Shown in pieces: positions 24,389 through 36,422 of a stretch of DNA of 64,000 nucleotides. Location: NCBI RefSeq assembly GCF_000213175.1, contig NW_009799100.1, forward strand, positions 5,400,862 through 5,464,861, written 5' to 3'. This DNA comes from Neurospora tetrasperma FGSC 2508 (Eukaryota; Ascomycota; Sordariomycetes; Sordariales; Sordariaceae). The notes under the pieces are model-generated. The model saw nothing but the letters and a program-made list of their open reading frames with translations, searched no databases and was not told where the DNA came from. The translations under genes and the position numbers were made by a program. Position 1 is the stretch's first letter, and every line of letters starts with the position of its first letter.

Positions 24389-27300
24389 TTACTCCTCATC
24401 GCCCTCTTCCTCAGCAACCTATAGCAAGAAATCCGGTCAGCATAATGTTCAAAGATTTCACGATAAGGACTCAAAAGATTTCACTCACCCCCTCATGGAA
24501 GTTCCTTCCATCAGTAGTCGCCTTGATGATTCCCGCACGAATGGTCCAGTCACCGAACCTCTCGCCCTCCTCTCTCTCCTTGGCGTACCTCCTAAGGAGA
24601 CCCTTCATAATCGTCAAGATCTCATCCTCCTTGATGCTAGACCTGTACAGCTTGTTGAGGCGCTGACCGTGGTAACCACCGCCAAGGTACATGTTGTAAG
24701 CACCGTAGGCCTTGCCAACGAAAGCCACCTCGGCCAACCAGGGACGAGCGCAGCCGTTGGGGCAACCAGTCATACGCATGACGATGCTGTCCTGCTTGAG
24801 ACCAACCTCCTCAAGGACGCCCTCGAGCTTGGTGATGAGAACAGGAAGGTAGCGCTCAGACTCAGCCATGGCGAGACCGCAAGTGGGGAAGGCCACGCAG
24901 GCAGACGACGAGAGGCGGAGGCCAGAGTGGTGCAGGTTGTCCAGCTTGTACTGGGCAAGGAGCTTCTCGAGCTCAGGCTTGTCCTCGTCGGCGACGTTGG
25001 AAAGAATCAAGTGCTGGTTAGGGGTGAGGCGGAACTCGCCCTTGTGGACCTTGGCGATCTCGCGGAGACCAGTCTTCATCTGGAACTCGGCGGTGTCCTC
25101 AATGCGACCGTTCTCAATGAACATAGTGAAGTGGTTGAGACCGGTCTCGTCCTTGGTCCATCCAAAGGTGTCGACGTTGGAGTCAAAGTGGAAGGGACGG
25201 GCCTCCTCAAACTTCTGGCCCCAGTACTCCTCGACCTTGGCCTTGAACACATCGACGCCCATGTCGTCAATGGTGTACTTCAAACGAGCGTGCTTGCGGT
25301 TCTTGCGGTCACCGTTGTCGCGCTGGACAAGCATGACCTTCTCGCAGGCAAGGTGCACGTCAGCAGCGGTGACGAAGCCGAGCATGCGACCAGTCTGGGG
25401 GTACGTCTTCTTGTTGTTGTGGGTGGCACCCATACCACCACCGGCGAGCAGGTTGAAACCAGCGAGGCTGCCGTCCTCATTCTTGATAGCAATGAGACCG
25501 ATATCGTGGGCGTAGACATCGACGTCGTTGTGGGGAGGGATGGCAATGGACACCTTGAACTTGCGGGGAAGGTAGGTAGGGCCGTAAAGGGGCTCAAAGT
25601 CCTGGACAGCGTTACCGCCAACCTGGGTCTTGGCACCATCGTCATCGGTCAACCAGATCTCGTGGTAGGCCGTAGTGTTAGGGAGCAAGTGGTCGCTGAT
25701 GCGCTTGGCGCACGCATGAACCGCGCGGTGGTACTTGGAGTGAGCGGGGAGAGGGCTGCACATGACGTTACGATTGACATCACCGCAAGCGGCAATGGTG
25801 GTCATGAGAGCGCGGTTGATGGCCTGCATGGCGGGCTTGAGCTTGCTCTTGACAACACCGTGGAACTGGAAAGTCTGACGGGTGGTGAGCTTCATGGTCT
25901 CGTTGCCGAGCTCGTTGGCAATGTCGTCCATCTGGACCCACTGCTTAGCGGTAGACACACCACCGGGCAGTCTGCAACGAATCATAAAGGAGTAGGCAGG
26001 CTCGAGACCCTGCGCCTTGCGCTCATCACGGATATCACGGTCATCCTGCATGTAAGTACCGTGGAACTTGGTGAGCTGCGAGTCGTCGGCAGAGATGGCG
26101 AGAGTGGAAGTGTCGTTCAAGCCCTGAACGATAGTACCACGGAGGTAGTTGGACTCAATCTTGATGTCCTCGTTGGTCCTCGGGGCAGGCTCCTCGGGAA
26201 GGCCATCAACGTTGGCCACGCCGAGAGCCTCCCAGAGCTTGGGCTCCCACTCGGAGTAACCAGTCTGGAAACCATCGGGGTCCTGGTCATCACCAAGACC
26301 AATGGGAGCTAGAGGCTTAGCACCAAAGTTGGCAAGGACGCGATCCAAGTCCTTGGCGGGCTTGTTGTAGTAGATCTTGTCCTCCTTGCGGGGCCAGTAG
26401 TGGCTGTCACCGAGACCGAAGACGGAGTAACGGACGTTGGCGAGGTCAAGGGAAGTGTTGTCCTTGACGGCGTGCCAGAAGGAAAGACCGTTCTGGGGGA
26501 ACTCACCCTGACCGGCGGTAGAGGTGATGAAGACGATGTTCTCCTCAGTGGCGAGGTCCTCAACGGGGTAGTCCTCCATGGACATGACAGTAGTCTTGAG
26601 ACCACGGGCACGGCCGCGGTTACCCAGACGCTTGGAGAGGGAGATGGCATTGCCGTTGTCGGAAGCGTAGAGGATGGTAAGGGGAGCACCAAACAGGCCT
26701 TCCAGCAACTGGTTGTAAGCATCCTTGGCCTTGCGCTTCTGCTGGGCACGGATCTCGGTACCAAAGTCCTCAGAAAGAACAGCGCCGAACGAGGGCTCCT
26801 TCTTCATGAGCTGAGTGAGGTGGTTGTCACGGTCGAGGAACTCCTTGAGCTCCTTCTTGATGCGCTCGGAGTCGAGAGAGAAGCTGGGCTCACCCTTCTT
26901 CTCGTTCTCGGGGTTCCAGCGGTAAAGGGGCCAGTAGCCGATATCGACAGCCTTCTTGGTCTCCTGGAGGACAGTGAGAGCAGAGTCGTGCTCACCAAAG
27001 TAGGGGAGGTAAGCAAGGACGACGGAGGGACCGTTGAACTTGTCAGCCTCATCCATAGCCTGGAGGACCTGAGTGTAGGAGCTGTAGACAGCAGTAGAGG
27101 CGACGTAGGCGTTACCGAAGTTCATGGCATAGAGACCAATGTCCTTCTTGCGGCGGTTGGCATCGGCAGCAGCGCGCTCAGAGTAGGGGGTGGAGTCGAT
27201 GATGAGCAGGTTGACGTTCTCGCCGGAAGCAAGGACGTGGTGGACACCCGAGTTGCCGAGGTCGTAGGACCAGGCATCGGAGCCAACGAGCCAGAGGGAC

Positions 27301-29298
27301 TGCTTGCGGAAGAACTGCTTGTACTCTAGGAGAGACTTGGAAAGGTCAGAGCCATCCTCAGAGAGCTTGGAGACAGCCTCAGAAGCGACCTCCTCGACCT
27401 TCTTGGAGTCCTCAGCATTGGCAACCCACTTGGCGAGAGCCTGCTTGGGAGCGTCAGAGGAGAACTGGCCGTTGCTGGCAGCCTCCTTGACCTCGGAAAC
27501 GAACTTTTGCTTGCGCTCCTTGCGGGCGAGGAGGGCACCGAAACCGTACTCGGGAGTGGCGGAGATGGTGTTGGAAACACCGGCGTTGTCCTTCTCGATG
27601 GAGTTGGCGATGTAGGCGCGCTCACCGAAGAGCTGGTCGAGGATCTTGGTGTAGGCAGTCTCAAGCTTGGGCTTCTCAAGACCGTACTCGGAAGCCTCCT
27701 TGGGGGCCTCGCGCTCGCCAACCTCGAGGTTCTGAACGGGCTTCTCGGAGGTGAGGTTCTGGAAGATGCCGCGGAGAGCCTGGACAACGGTCTCCTGAGA
27801 GATGTAGCCAAGCTGGTGGCCAACAATGGTCTCGACACCGCCAGGGCCGCTCTTGACCGAGGTAAGAACATCGATGAGGAGGGGACCCCACTTGGTAGTC
27901 TTCCTCGAGACCTGCTCAAGGACAGCTACGCGCTTAACCGACTTGGGGATGGCCTCGAGGAGCTTGGCGCCCAACCACGGGCGGTAGAGACGGGCAGTGA
28001 GGACACCGGCCTTGGCGAAGCTGTCGTCGGACTGGGCCTGGGCAATGGCCTGAGCGAACAAAGGAGAGCCGGAGCCGAAGACGAAGAGGGCGTTCTCGGC
28101 GTTGGAAGGACCGGAGTACTCGAAAGCGCTGTATTGCCTGCCAGCAAGGTCGTTGAGCTTGGCCCAGATGGCAGTGACGTACTTGTAGATGTGCTCGGAG
28201 GTGACAACGGGGGCCTGCTCGTCGATGGTGGTGGCGACGGAGGCACTGGGGGTCGCGCTGGCCTCGCTGGCCTCGCTCTGTTCCTGGCTGGTCTGGGCGG
28301 ACTCATCGGAGCCGTCCTGGGCAGGGGCAAGAGAATCGGTGGCAGTAGCAGTAGCGGCCTCAACTTGGCGGGCATCAAGGATGGTCTGGCTGGCAACAGG
28401 CTCGGACTGCTCAGAGACAACGGCTACGCGGCCGTCGTTGGCGTAGATGGAAGAGCCCGAGATGGAGGCGGACTGGAAGCGGCGAACATTGTCGAGGTTG
28501 AGAATCTCCTGAACAAGGCTGATATCCTCAGCGGCAATGGGCTGCTCGGAAGCGCTGGAGCTGGGGTCGAAGAAGTGAATAACACCCTTGCCGGACTGGA
28601 CGGCGAGAGCATGAGCAGTGAGGGCCAGATCCTGAGCCTCTTGGAGAGAGTTGGACTGCAGGAAGGTCCAGCCGGAATTCCTTATCGAGGTGATGGCGGT
28701 GTAGTCTGGGAGGCTCTTGGGACCCAGCGCAACGTGGAGGACAACTGGGAGCTGGGCGAGCTTGTAGAGGTGGGCGATGCTGGGGAGCAGAACCTCGGAG
28801 GTGGTTGTTACCGAGACCAGGCGGCCGGAGCGGATGGGTGTGAATACTGAGAGAAGAGGATCGTTGTTGTGTCTGACGGGAATGATCTCGGCGACGGCAT
28901 CGGCGGCCTTGGAAACGAGGCTTTGTGTCCTGGAAGAGGCGAGGCTCTTGAGAGTGGCCGAGAAGTCGGACTCGGCGGCGAGCGAGGGCTGCACCGAGAC
29001 GACGACATCGGAGGCCAGGTATGCGATTCTGGCGACTATGGGTTGGGTCACGAATTAGCCATTTTGTCTTTGTAGTGGTTTCCATTCTAGGTTTGTTCTC
29101 ATTGGTTGTCGAATGCATCTCGTGATATCTTGGTGTTGGTGTTGGTGTTGAGAGGACATGGCGCCGATTGCGCACTTGGAAAGGCACGGATGTAGCGGGG
29201 TGCAGGATCTCTGGAGAGGAACGGGAACGGGAAGGAGGGACAAGGGAAGCAAACTCACCAGCCTCTTGAGGCGTCTTGATCTGTTGTGTGGAAGCCAT
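24389..29298 (-). CDS. Assimilatory sulfite reductase, beta (hemoprotein) subunit, Met5-type
   Basis: Three exons (29298-29259, 29035-24489, 24418-24389) give 1538 residues. The enzyme reduces sulfite to sulfide, using NADPH electrons from its flavoprotein partner, in sulfur assimilation to cysteine and methionine. Domain order: a pyruvate:ferredoxin-oxidoreductase-like N-terminal region (about 1-780), a flavodoxin-like domain from about 795 (LTILYASDNGNAISLSKRL, TSTAGQGEFP), then the two sulfite/nitrite reductase halves. The siroheme-[4Fe-4S] cysteines are seen as ACVAFPTCGLA (about 1388) and TGCPNGCARPW (about 1435). The last exon codes only an acidic tail, VAEEEGDEE. Intron 1 (29258-29036) carries a partial CYS3-like site. 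Very biased codon use leaves long open frames on the opposite strand, a sign of high expression and no evidence of antisense genes. From memory, the homologue in N. crassa lies beside chs-2. Confidence 0.95.
29158..29168. promoter_or_regulatory. Candidate CYS3-type site in sulfite reductase intron 1
   Basis: The sequence ATGGCGCCGAT matches the first eight bases of the published Neurospora CYS3 consensus ATGRYRYCAT and departs at the last two. CYS3 is the bZIP activator of sulfur genes. The site lies inside intron 1, about 135 bases downstream of the start codon, beside a (TGGTGT)3 run. One near-match in one intron is weak evidence. Confidence 0.3.
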
Positions 29299-31311
29299 CG
29301 TTGGAGTCTGGTGATGGCTGGAGTGTGGGGAGGAGGAAGGAGGTATCAATGGAGAAAAAAAAAGAAGAAGAAAAAATAATGAAAAAGAGAACAACGAGTA
29401 ACCACAGGGAATGGAACAAGTACAGTGGTAGGTATGAGCCTTGGGGATGAGAGGGAATATATCGATGATTCACTGACTTGCTCTCCCTTCTTTTCTCCTT
29501 TCTTATTTTTTTTCTTCGAGAAGAGAGAACTGCCCAACCTTGAGAATCGGCAGAACAAGTCTCAATTGAAAGGTTTTGTAGAAATGTCACAACCTAATGC
29601 GGAGGGCGGGACAAATATGTACAGCGAGGCGTGGGAGGGCACTTATGTAATGGGCGCGGTAGGTGATGTCTGTAGGTCTCTAGCGTATAAACTCACTAAC
29701 AAGCACAGCTAAACACTCTCTCTTGCCCGGCCGCCCCCGCAGTCCACTTGTGGTGATGCCGGCACATGAATGGCTGCGCTGTTTCGTCTGGAGCGATTGC
29801 GTGATCGGCCTAGCTTCATTCGCAGTCATGAGCGCACCCACTTTGGCCGGCCTTTGTATAAATCTGACCCTCGCCAAGTTGCCTCTTTGCTGACCCTTCC
29901 AGCGAATAGAAAGTCTCCAATTTTCAACTTTTGCCTTTGTCAGGAACCGAGTGTGTGTCCATCTCACTGTCACTCCCTCCGTGCCTCCGACGTATCCAGA
30001 GGTACCGCACTAACAAAAAAAACCCAGACAGATGGATGGACATCCATGTCCCCCCCGACCTCGCCACGGCCCTCGGGGACTCGGGAAGGCAGCAGACTCT
30101 GCAAAGAAAAGAAACCAAACCGCTGAGGAAGAAGGAAAAAAAGAGTGAACGTCTGTTCGCAACGATATCCCAGGGGGTGGTTCCAGGTGAACAACTCCCG
30201 ACACCGTCCCATCTTTGGATATCCACATTGGTCTCAGGTCTAGTCTGTGACATGGGACGAAATGTATGACTCTATTCCCGAGTTGCAGAGACAGAGACAC
30301 ACACATGGGCATGAGGTACTGTAGTGTACGAAAACAATCTGACAGGACGGATGGATGACATATCAAGACGGGACCTCTGAACCCTTTTCCCCCCATTCCC
30401 GAACATCCCCCGAGCCTACTCTATCTGTTTAACCCACACCTGAAACCATTTCTGCACTGGCGCTAGGCCTAAGGTATATATGAATATCCCCACCCATTGT
30501 TCTATCAGTGACATGCTCCTCCATCTGATTGTTTCCTTCACCTTGATGGTCTCACATTCCCCGAAGTAACCAACTTCGCGGTGTCAACTCGGGAGGCGGG
30601 CATGTCGGGTGGGGGGTACAAGCCAACGACATGTCCAAGGCGGAATCTCCAAGAAGGGCCAGCAGTTACATGGCTAAGCCCTGCGCATATTCAAAAAGAA
30701 GACACACAATGACATGGATATATCGACTTTGAATTATGGTGTCATTTCTATGCTTCTCACAAATGTCGATTACATTTGCATGAAGCTATCTTATCATGTA
30801 TACACTATATATCTCCAAATGACCCGAGCCTCCATTATTATCATTACGTCGTCCAACATCTCCCTGCTGGTGCTGACGGCGTATAAACCAATTCAGAAAA
30901 AAACCAACCCGTTGCCTAATTCCCCCAAATATGTCTTTGCGCCGTAATCCCCCCTGGTATCCTTGAAAGGTAAATATAGAGATATCATGGATATAGTGGT
31001 GCCCCAGCCGTCCGTGGTAAGTTTGTACAAATGCGATGCAAGTACAAAAATCCAAATGTCTCAATGTACAATAGCAAGCCGCCTCATGGAAAGATTGGTC
31101 CCCTATAACAAAGCGTTCTGTCGCAGTATCCTCCTCTTTATAATGCGTTGTGAGGATGGCTGTCTTCGCGCCAATGCCTCTCTTCTATGCCCATGCATGA
31201 TGTGTCGTATGTTGGGATGATTGCTGGCTATGCCGTCTCCTCGTCTTCGATGATGATTAAACGTCTTCAAAGTCCCATCGAACGGGAACACTTTTCAACT
31301 CTGGTGGCCGC
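29299..31311. promoter_or_regulatory. Sulfite reductase promoter region and 3' flank of kei1
   Basis: About 2 kb. The part next to 29299 is pyrimidine/purine-skewed leader DNA. The rest carries only short open frames. An almost palindromic ATGCCGGCACAT lies at 29756-29767, about 460 bases upstream of the start. No gene recognised. Confidence 0.45.
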
Positions 31312-32243
31312 TCATACCCTAGAGTATCTCCCACCCTTCAACCGCCCACCAATCTCCCTCGCCCACTCCTCGTCCTCCTTCCTCCCTCCCAACCAATACC
31401 CCCTGCCAAAGCCGACCATCATCCGGCCCATCTTGCCCTGCCACCCTTCACCCAGTGGCGCGCCCTCCACAAACGGATCCGCAACGTGTCCCTCCTCCTT
31501 GCCATTATCATCATCAACCACCTCTCCCGAACCCAGGGGCCCACCGGCCCACCCGCTGTTCATGTCCACATATCTCTGCACCACTGCCCTGGCATACGCG
31601 CAGACCACCAGGGCAAAGTAGATCCGGATCAGCGTGAACCCAACCACAAGGCACATGCTGGCCGCGGACTCATGCACGCCCACCGCCTTCTCCAGCTGAT
31701 GCTTCTGCGCACTATCGTGTTCGTAGTTGCCCTCGCCGTTCGACGGGCTCGCGCTCTCGGGAATGTCACCCTTGCTAGCGGGGCCCTGCGGGTCGTGAAA
31801 CTGGGTCAGGTACCACGTCGTGGCGAAGAAGGTGACGTAGGCAAAGTTGAGGAGGGTGTCGATGCCATAGAGAAAAGCGAGCGCCAGGTTCTGGAAGGGC
31901 GATTGGTGTCGGATGTGGGGGATCAGGTACGCCAGCGAGCCGACGACCAAGACGGAGAGCAGGTAGAGACTGATTTGCAGGAGGGAGAGCGGGAAGCCGG
32001 TGAAGAGGGCGAGGATGCCGTAGATGCCTGTGATGCGGTTGAAGACGAGCGAGAGGGCGATGAGCTCGGTGCCGGTTTGGAGGGACATGAAGCCGAGGAA
32101 GGTCTGTGTTTTGCGCGTGCTGTTGTTAGCATGGCGTCACGGTGATGCCTGATGGTGAGGGTGGTCACGATGGCTGGGGATTGAAGATGCAAAAAAAGAC
32201 TTACCCTCGGCCGGGGAAATCGAAGTCGTAGACCTCGCGACAT
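31312..32243 (-). CDS. kei1: Inositol phosphorylceramide synthase regulatory subunit Kei1
   Basis: Two exons, 32243-32205 and 32103-31312, give 276 residues. The intron has donor GTAAGT and acceptor ACACAG. Kei1 partners Aur1 in the Golgi to make inositol phosphorylceramide, the first complex sphingolipid step. The joined N-terminus reads MSRGLRLRFPRPR then TFLGFMSLQTGTEL, matching the family's basic N-tail followed by the first membrane segment (ELIALSLVFNRITGIYGILA). Further membrane segments are SLLQISLYLLSVLVVGSLAYLI, LALAFLYGIDTLLNFAYVTFF and SAASMCLVVGFTLIRIYFALV. A soluble C-tail with an acidic patch (GEVVDDDNGKEEG) ends the protein. It is longer than the yeast protein (about 220 residues), mainly in a loop and the tail. 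Its role as the Aur1 target-complex subunit is known from yeast and assumed here. Confidence 0.87.
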
Positions 32244-35200
32244 GATTATTGTTTATGTATACGGAGAGCAAAGTATAGACTCTAGTTGGACGTTTGTATC
32301 GCGAGAATAAAAGGCCAAGATGAAAAGGAAAAAACAATTAAAAATGCAACTGATAAAGACGATGATGTCGACAGCAAAGAAAAGGGGTCTTTTTGCGGCG
32401 AGCGGCTGGCTGTGACGGATGTGTGAGGTTGCAGGTTGCAGCAGCTGAAAGAGCGGTTCAAATGCGACGGCGGCAAGGAAGTGGAAGTGTGTTTGGTTCT
32501 TGCAGCGCAGCCACCTCAACAAACGTACAGTGCAGCAGTTTTGCGGTGGGTGGGCTTGGTTGTGGCAGCGAGGATGGAAGTGGGCAGTTAGTTGGATGAC
32601 GGGCACGGCAGGCAACCAGATTTGTGGGAATTTCTGAAAAGTAAAAAAAAGTAACACCACCAACTGCTGACGAGAAGACCCCCAACGATCCCAAAGAAAA
32701 TTAACCTAGACTTCTTGGTGAACACACCAGACCGACGGATTGACGGGCTCGCGAAGGAGTCCGGGGTTTACACTACGCCAGTTGCGAGCGAGTTGCGACA
32801 CCACTTCGCGGCGAAACAACCTAACGAAGCGGCGCCAATTGCTTGCTTGGATGGAACCCGGATCAGTCGGCATACATACATAGACTGTAGTGTAGTAGTA
32901 CGAATGCGAATTTGCGAGGCGCTATTGTTATCCCATTCCTCGGTCACCAGCCTTTTTCTTTCCAGGCTCAACAGGATTGATTGATTGTTTGGTTTGAAAC
33001 TTGAAACTCAAAAAGGCGCCGTCGTCGTTCGCAATTACCGTTCTTACTTGGCATTCCACACCACATATCAAAATCAAATCCGCGGAAAAGACTAGATTAG
33101 AGTCCATCACCACGGCACCCTCCTTCAACACCTGATGTCATTTCACACGATTTCCTCGTCAGGCTGCCTCCCTCTCTTTCGCTTACACTACAAAGCCGCG
33201 CTTTCGGTGTCGCGTGTCCTCCCTGTCTGTCTGTCCGTTCGCCTAACCGCCTTTCTAGGCTTTGCCAGGCTCGACTCGACTCGGTTATTTGATCGGTGGG
33301 CTATGACGCAAAGGCCTGCCTTCCGTGACGAGACGGACAGGGCAGAGACGCACTCCAATCAACAGGGGTTGGTGTTCACGGGGGGTTGTTAGGTCCATGT
33401 TAGTGACTTGCTTTTGGCGGCTAACATGTCCGTGTATCACTCACCAGCTGGAAATGTTAAGGGGAGTCGGAACGGGGTAGCAGAACCCCCCGGTTCCGAT
33501 CAGTGCCAACCTGGACACGGCACCGACACACATCACACAAGACAAATCTCCGCGTACTCCTGGACCCTGGTAAAAACTATGCTGGGCTGGAATCGTATGC
33601 TCATCTTCACTAAACTGGCCATTTTGGGCATCTACCGTGACGACTGACGGTATCACCGATTTTCCGATATGTGTATAACTCGGTTTCTTTCAGTCAATGA
33701 CTTTGAAGTCTTCAACAAGTGGACAAGAACGGCAACTCCGTCTTCTTTGCATTTTGACAGTGGAAGACATAACCATGTGGAGCCAGTTTACCCCTGAATT
33801 GGGGACCCCGAAGGACCCCTTTGCCAAGATACACATCAACTTTATGCCTGAACGCGGACGATGTCTCCGAGGTTGAATGATTGCATATGTATAATTCCCA
33901 TGTAGAAGGGTCGTTTGGACGTAAGTCCTTCCATCTCTTGCAGCACGCGTAGATCCCAGCTGTTCAACGGCACAAACTCGAGACCGACTTTCAACACTAC
34001 CCAAAGGAAACTCAAGAGAAGATACTGAAGAATAAAGGAACCTCGAGTACCCTGGGAGAACAACCACTGAATCCAACGAGTTCCTTTCTAGGAGCGGGCT
34101 GAAAATCACTTGCCGAATCCCATCCGACGTTTTTCGCAAGGCTGATCATCCATATCGTCTTATGTCATGATGGCCATGGACAAATCTGTTCAGAAGACAT
34201 GATGGACATGTAAGCTCGGCAAGTGAAGACCCCAAAAAGGTCCTGTTAGCGTCGATAGTGCAATACTCAACGCGGTACATACACATCCGCCCTAAAAAAT
34301 TAAAACCCCGGACTCCCACCCGCCCGACCTGCGGGACCGGGGCGGCTGTCGGCGGCTCTCGGTCCGGCCGAGCTCTCCACTCCTTTACCGGCTGGGCGGT
34401 ACACCTATCGGTCTGCCCCGGCAGCCTCCGGGAATTGTCTAGTCTAGGTATGTACCCGGAACGGAACGTGTACGCGTGTGGGGGAGAGAGAGAGATAGGC
34501 AGTTCGTTTGGCGCTGTAGTATGGTCTACATGATGGGAAAGGTGAATGAATGATGGTCACCCGCCCACGCAACATGGCTGGCTGGCTGTCGCGGGCTGTC
34601 GGGATGGCGTGAGAGGGAGGTAAAGTTGCGACAGGGCCCTTGCACGTTGGTTGATTGCATGATTGATTGAATGGGGGCGGCAGATGGGTTTTATACCTAC
34701 TATGTAGACCTGGTTGAACACTCTTATGGTATCGGGTGGCTTTGATAGGTACCTATATTGACGATTGTCACGTTTCTTGAGCATCCATCCACGTAGCCGG
34801 ATCGCCAAGACCGCAACCTCCTCTTAAACATACACTTATTGACATCAAGCAGCGGCACTATCTCTTTTGGTTCTATCCCTTTACCCAACATCACCACCAA
34901 GAATCTGCCGGATCTTCACATCGTTGAGCCGGAGATGCTTCGAAACCCTCTCACTGCTCATCGTTACCAAACCCTCACGGACAACCAACCCTTTGTTGAT
35001 ATCAGTCTGGTCCTGCAGATGTCCATAACCTACCTATTTTTTTTCTCCCTTGCCAAGTCATGATTTTCACTAACACACCCGGATGTCGAGTCATTTCTTC
35101 AAGGCAGGGCTCCCGTCATTTTTGTGCAAGACAACATGACGAAAGGTCGACAAAAATGCCAGTCTCCAGAAAATAGTGAAAACTGGTTACCTATCCCACG

Positions 35201-36077
35201 GTCTTCTGCGTCCTGCAATCACCAAGTACCTATATCGACCGAGAGACGGCTATGAGTGCCCTTCCTAGCCCATCACCGAACAGTACTTCACTATAAGATA
35301 TCGTCAGTGTGATGCTCGGCCTCTTGCTGCTTGTTGGACAGTTGATGTCGAAGGCTACCTCTAGATACCTACCTAGAGATGTGTTAGTTTCATGTGTACT
35401 CGAGATAACTTGACAGTAATGTGCTTCCAGGAACTAGTATCCCCCTGAAAAGTTGAATATTGAATACTGCAGTATGGTCTCCATCACCTAGTTGTTTTCA
35501 GCGGCGCGGAAGCTCGCCCATGTGAGGTTGCAGTAGGAATATCGCGCCTTACTCACGTCCTCTGGCACTTACATGGGGTGATGAAGGGGCTCTTTTATCG
35601 ACATGGTACTAAGGTATATGGGACAGGAAGGTGAAGGACATGATCAAAGAAGTGTCTCTTTTGAATCCACAGGACGAACGTGCACGTAGGTTCATGAAGC
35701 GACTCAAGGTTATAATGTTTTGGTAGGATATATGTATCGATTGGTTACTCAACGCTCTCCACTGGACCACTGACTGCTGTTGCCATCAACAAGAGGTGGC
35801 AATCGCCACTTTGGACAATGGCATCATGGTCAAACCACCGACAGTAACCTTTGTTGTCATTATTTCCATGCTAGGAAAACCAAGACATTGTTCGCCGTTC
35901 CGTCAATCCCATCCCGATCCCGTCCCGATCCCGATCCATAACCACATAATCCATAATCCATGACATTTCAGTACAAAAACGACCTGCCCTTCCAAAAACT
36001 CCGGCTATGCCGTGTTACAAACCGTCCAAATCCATTGTCCAGCCCTTACTCTGTCCCTTATCACATCAACAAAGAGT
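32244..36077. other. 3.8 kb interval without a recognised gene
   Basis: The kei1 leader and promoter occupy the left end, where C/T-rich DNA precedes the start. The remainder shows only short, domain-free frames. It holds a GA-rich dinucleotide run near 34485-34495, a CCCGAT-type repeat at about 35906-35937, and many isolated TAGGTA/TACCTA words, for instance around 35350-35380. No RNA gene or mobile element recognised. Confidence 0.4.
35906..35937. repeat. (CCCGAT)n-like imperfect repeat
   Basis: Four to five imperfect CCCGAT/CCCGT units just before the 3' end of the small-protein gene. Confidence 0.75.
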
Positions 36078-36422
36078 TCACTCCATAGTCCAATTATGCT
36101 TAATCATCTCCAACGGCTTCATGCTCTTCTCCGCGACATGGCCTGTAGCAACAGCCGCTTTTTCGAGAGGCAATTCGTGCTCGACGCGATGAACGGCGCG
36201 TTCAACGGGAGGTGTGATGCGCTGGATGCCGCGCTCGACGGGGACGTGGTTCGTAAAGTAGTTGATGTTGCGCTCCCATCGGGGCGCCCACTTGGCGGTT
36301 GCCCGAGCCACGCGCTCTTCGGCACCGGGGATGCCCATGGCGAGCGGGGCGAGCGTGCCGACGCCGGCAGCGCCGAAGAAGATGTACTCGGTCATACCGG
36401 CGGCAGGAATACGGACGACCAT
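36078..36422 (-). CDS. Small conserved-looking protein, one membrane segment, function unknown
   Basis: Single coding exon, 114 residues, ATG at 36422 and stop at 36078-36080. I do not recognise the family. The sequence shows a Gly/Ala/Leu-rich hydrophobic stretch at about residues 11-32 (EYIFFGAAGVGTLAPLAMGI). A basic amphipathic region follows (RVARATAKWAPRWERNINYF), then a repeated PVER motif (VPVERGIQ and PPVERAVHR), ending in IKHNWTME. The short length, positive charge and single helix fit a mitochondrial inner-membrane accessory protein, but that is inference. The frame is open 64 codons upstream, but that part is Ser/His/Pro-rich and looks like a leader. The MVVRIPAAGM start follows a CACCAAA-type context. 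Tandem to kei1, divergent from rlp24. Confidence 0.7.
   Translation of the reverse strand: MVVRIPAAGMTEYIFFGAAGVGTLAPLAMGIPGAEERVARATAKWAPRWERNINYFTNHVPVERGIQRITPPVERAVHRVEHELPLEKAAVATGHVAEKSMKPLEMIKHNWTME

Noticed and set aside
24285-28850. Long plus-strand open frames (675, 309 and 447 codons) opposite sulfite reductase
   Set aside because: They mirror the strongly biased codon use of the real gene, have Leu/Val/Gly/Glu-rich repetitive composition without domains, and lack proper gene structure.
28528-29394. 288-codon minus frame across the first exon and intron of sulfite reductase
   Set aside because: It reads through the intron in a different phase. The spliced model gives the conserved N-terminus instead.
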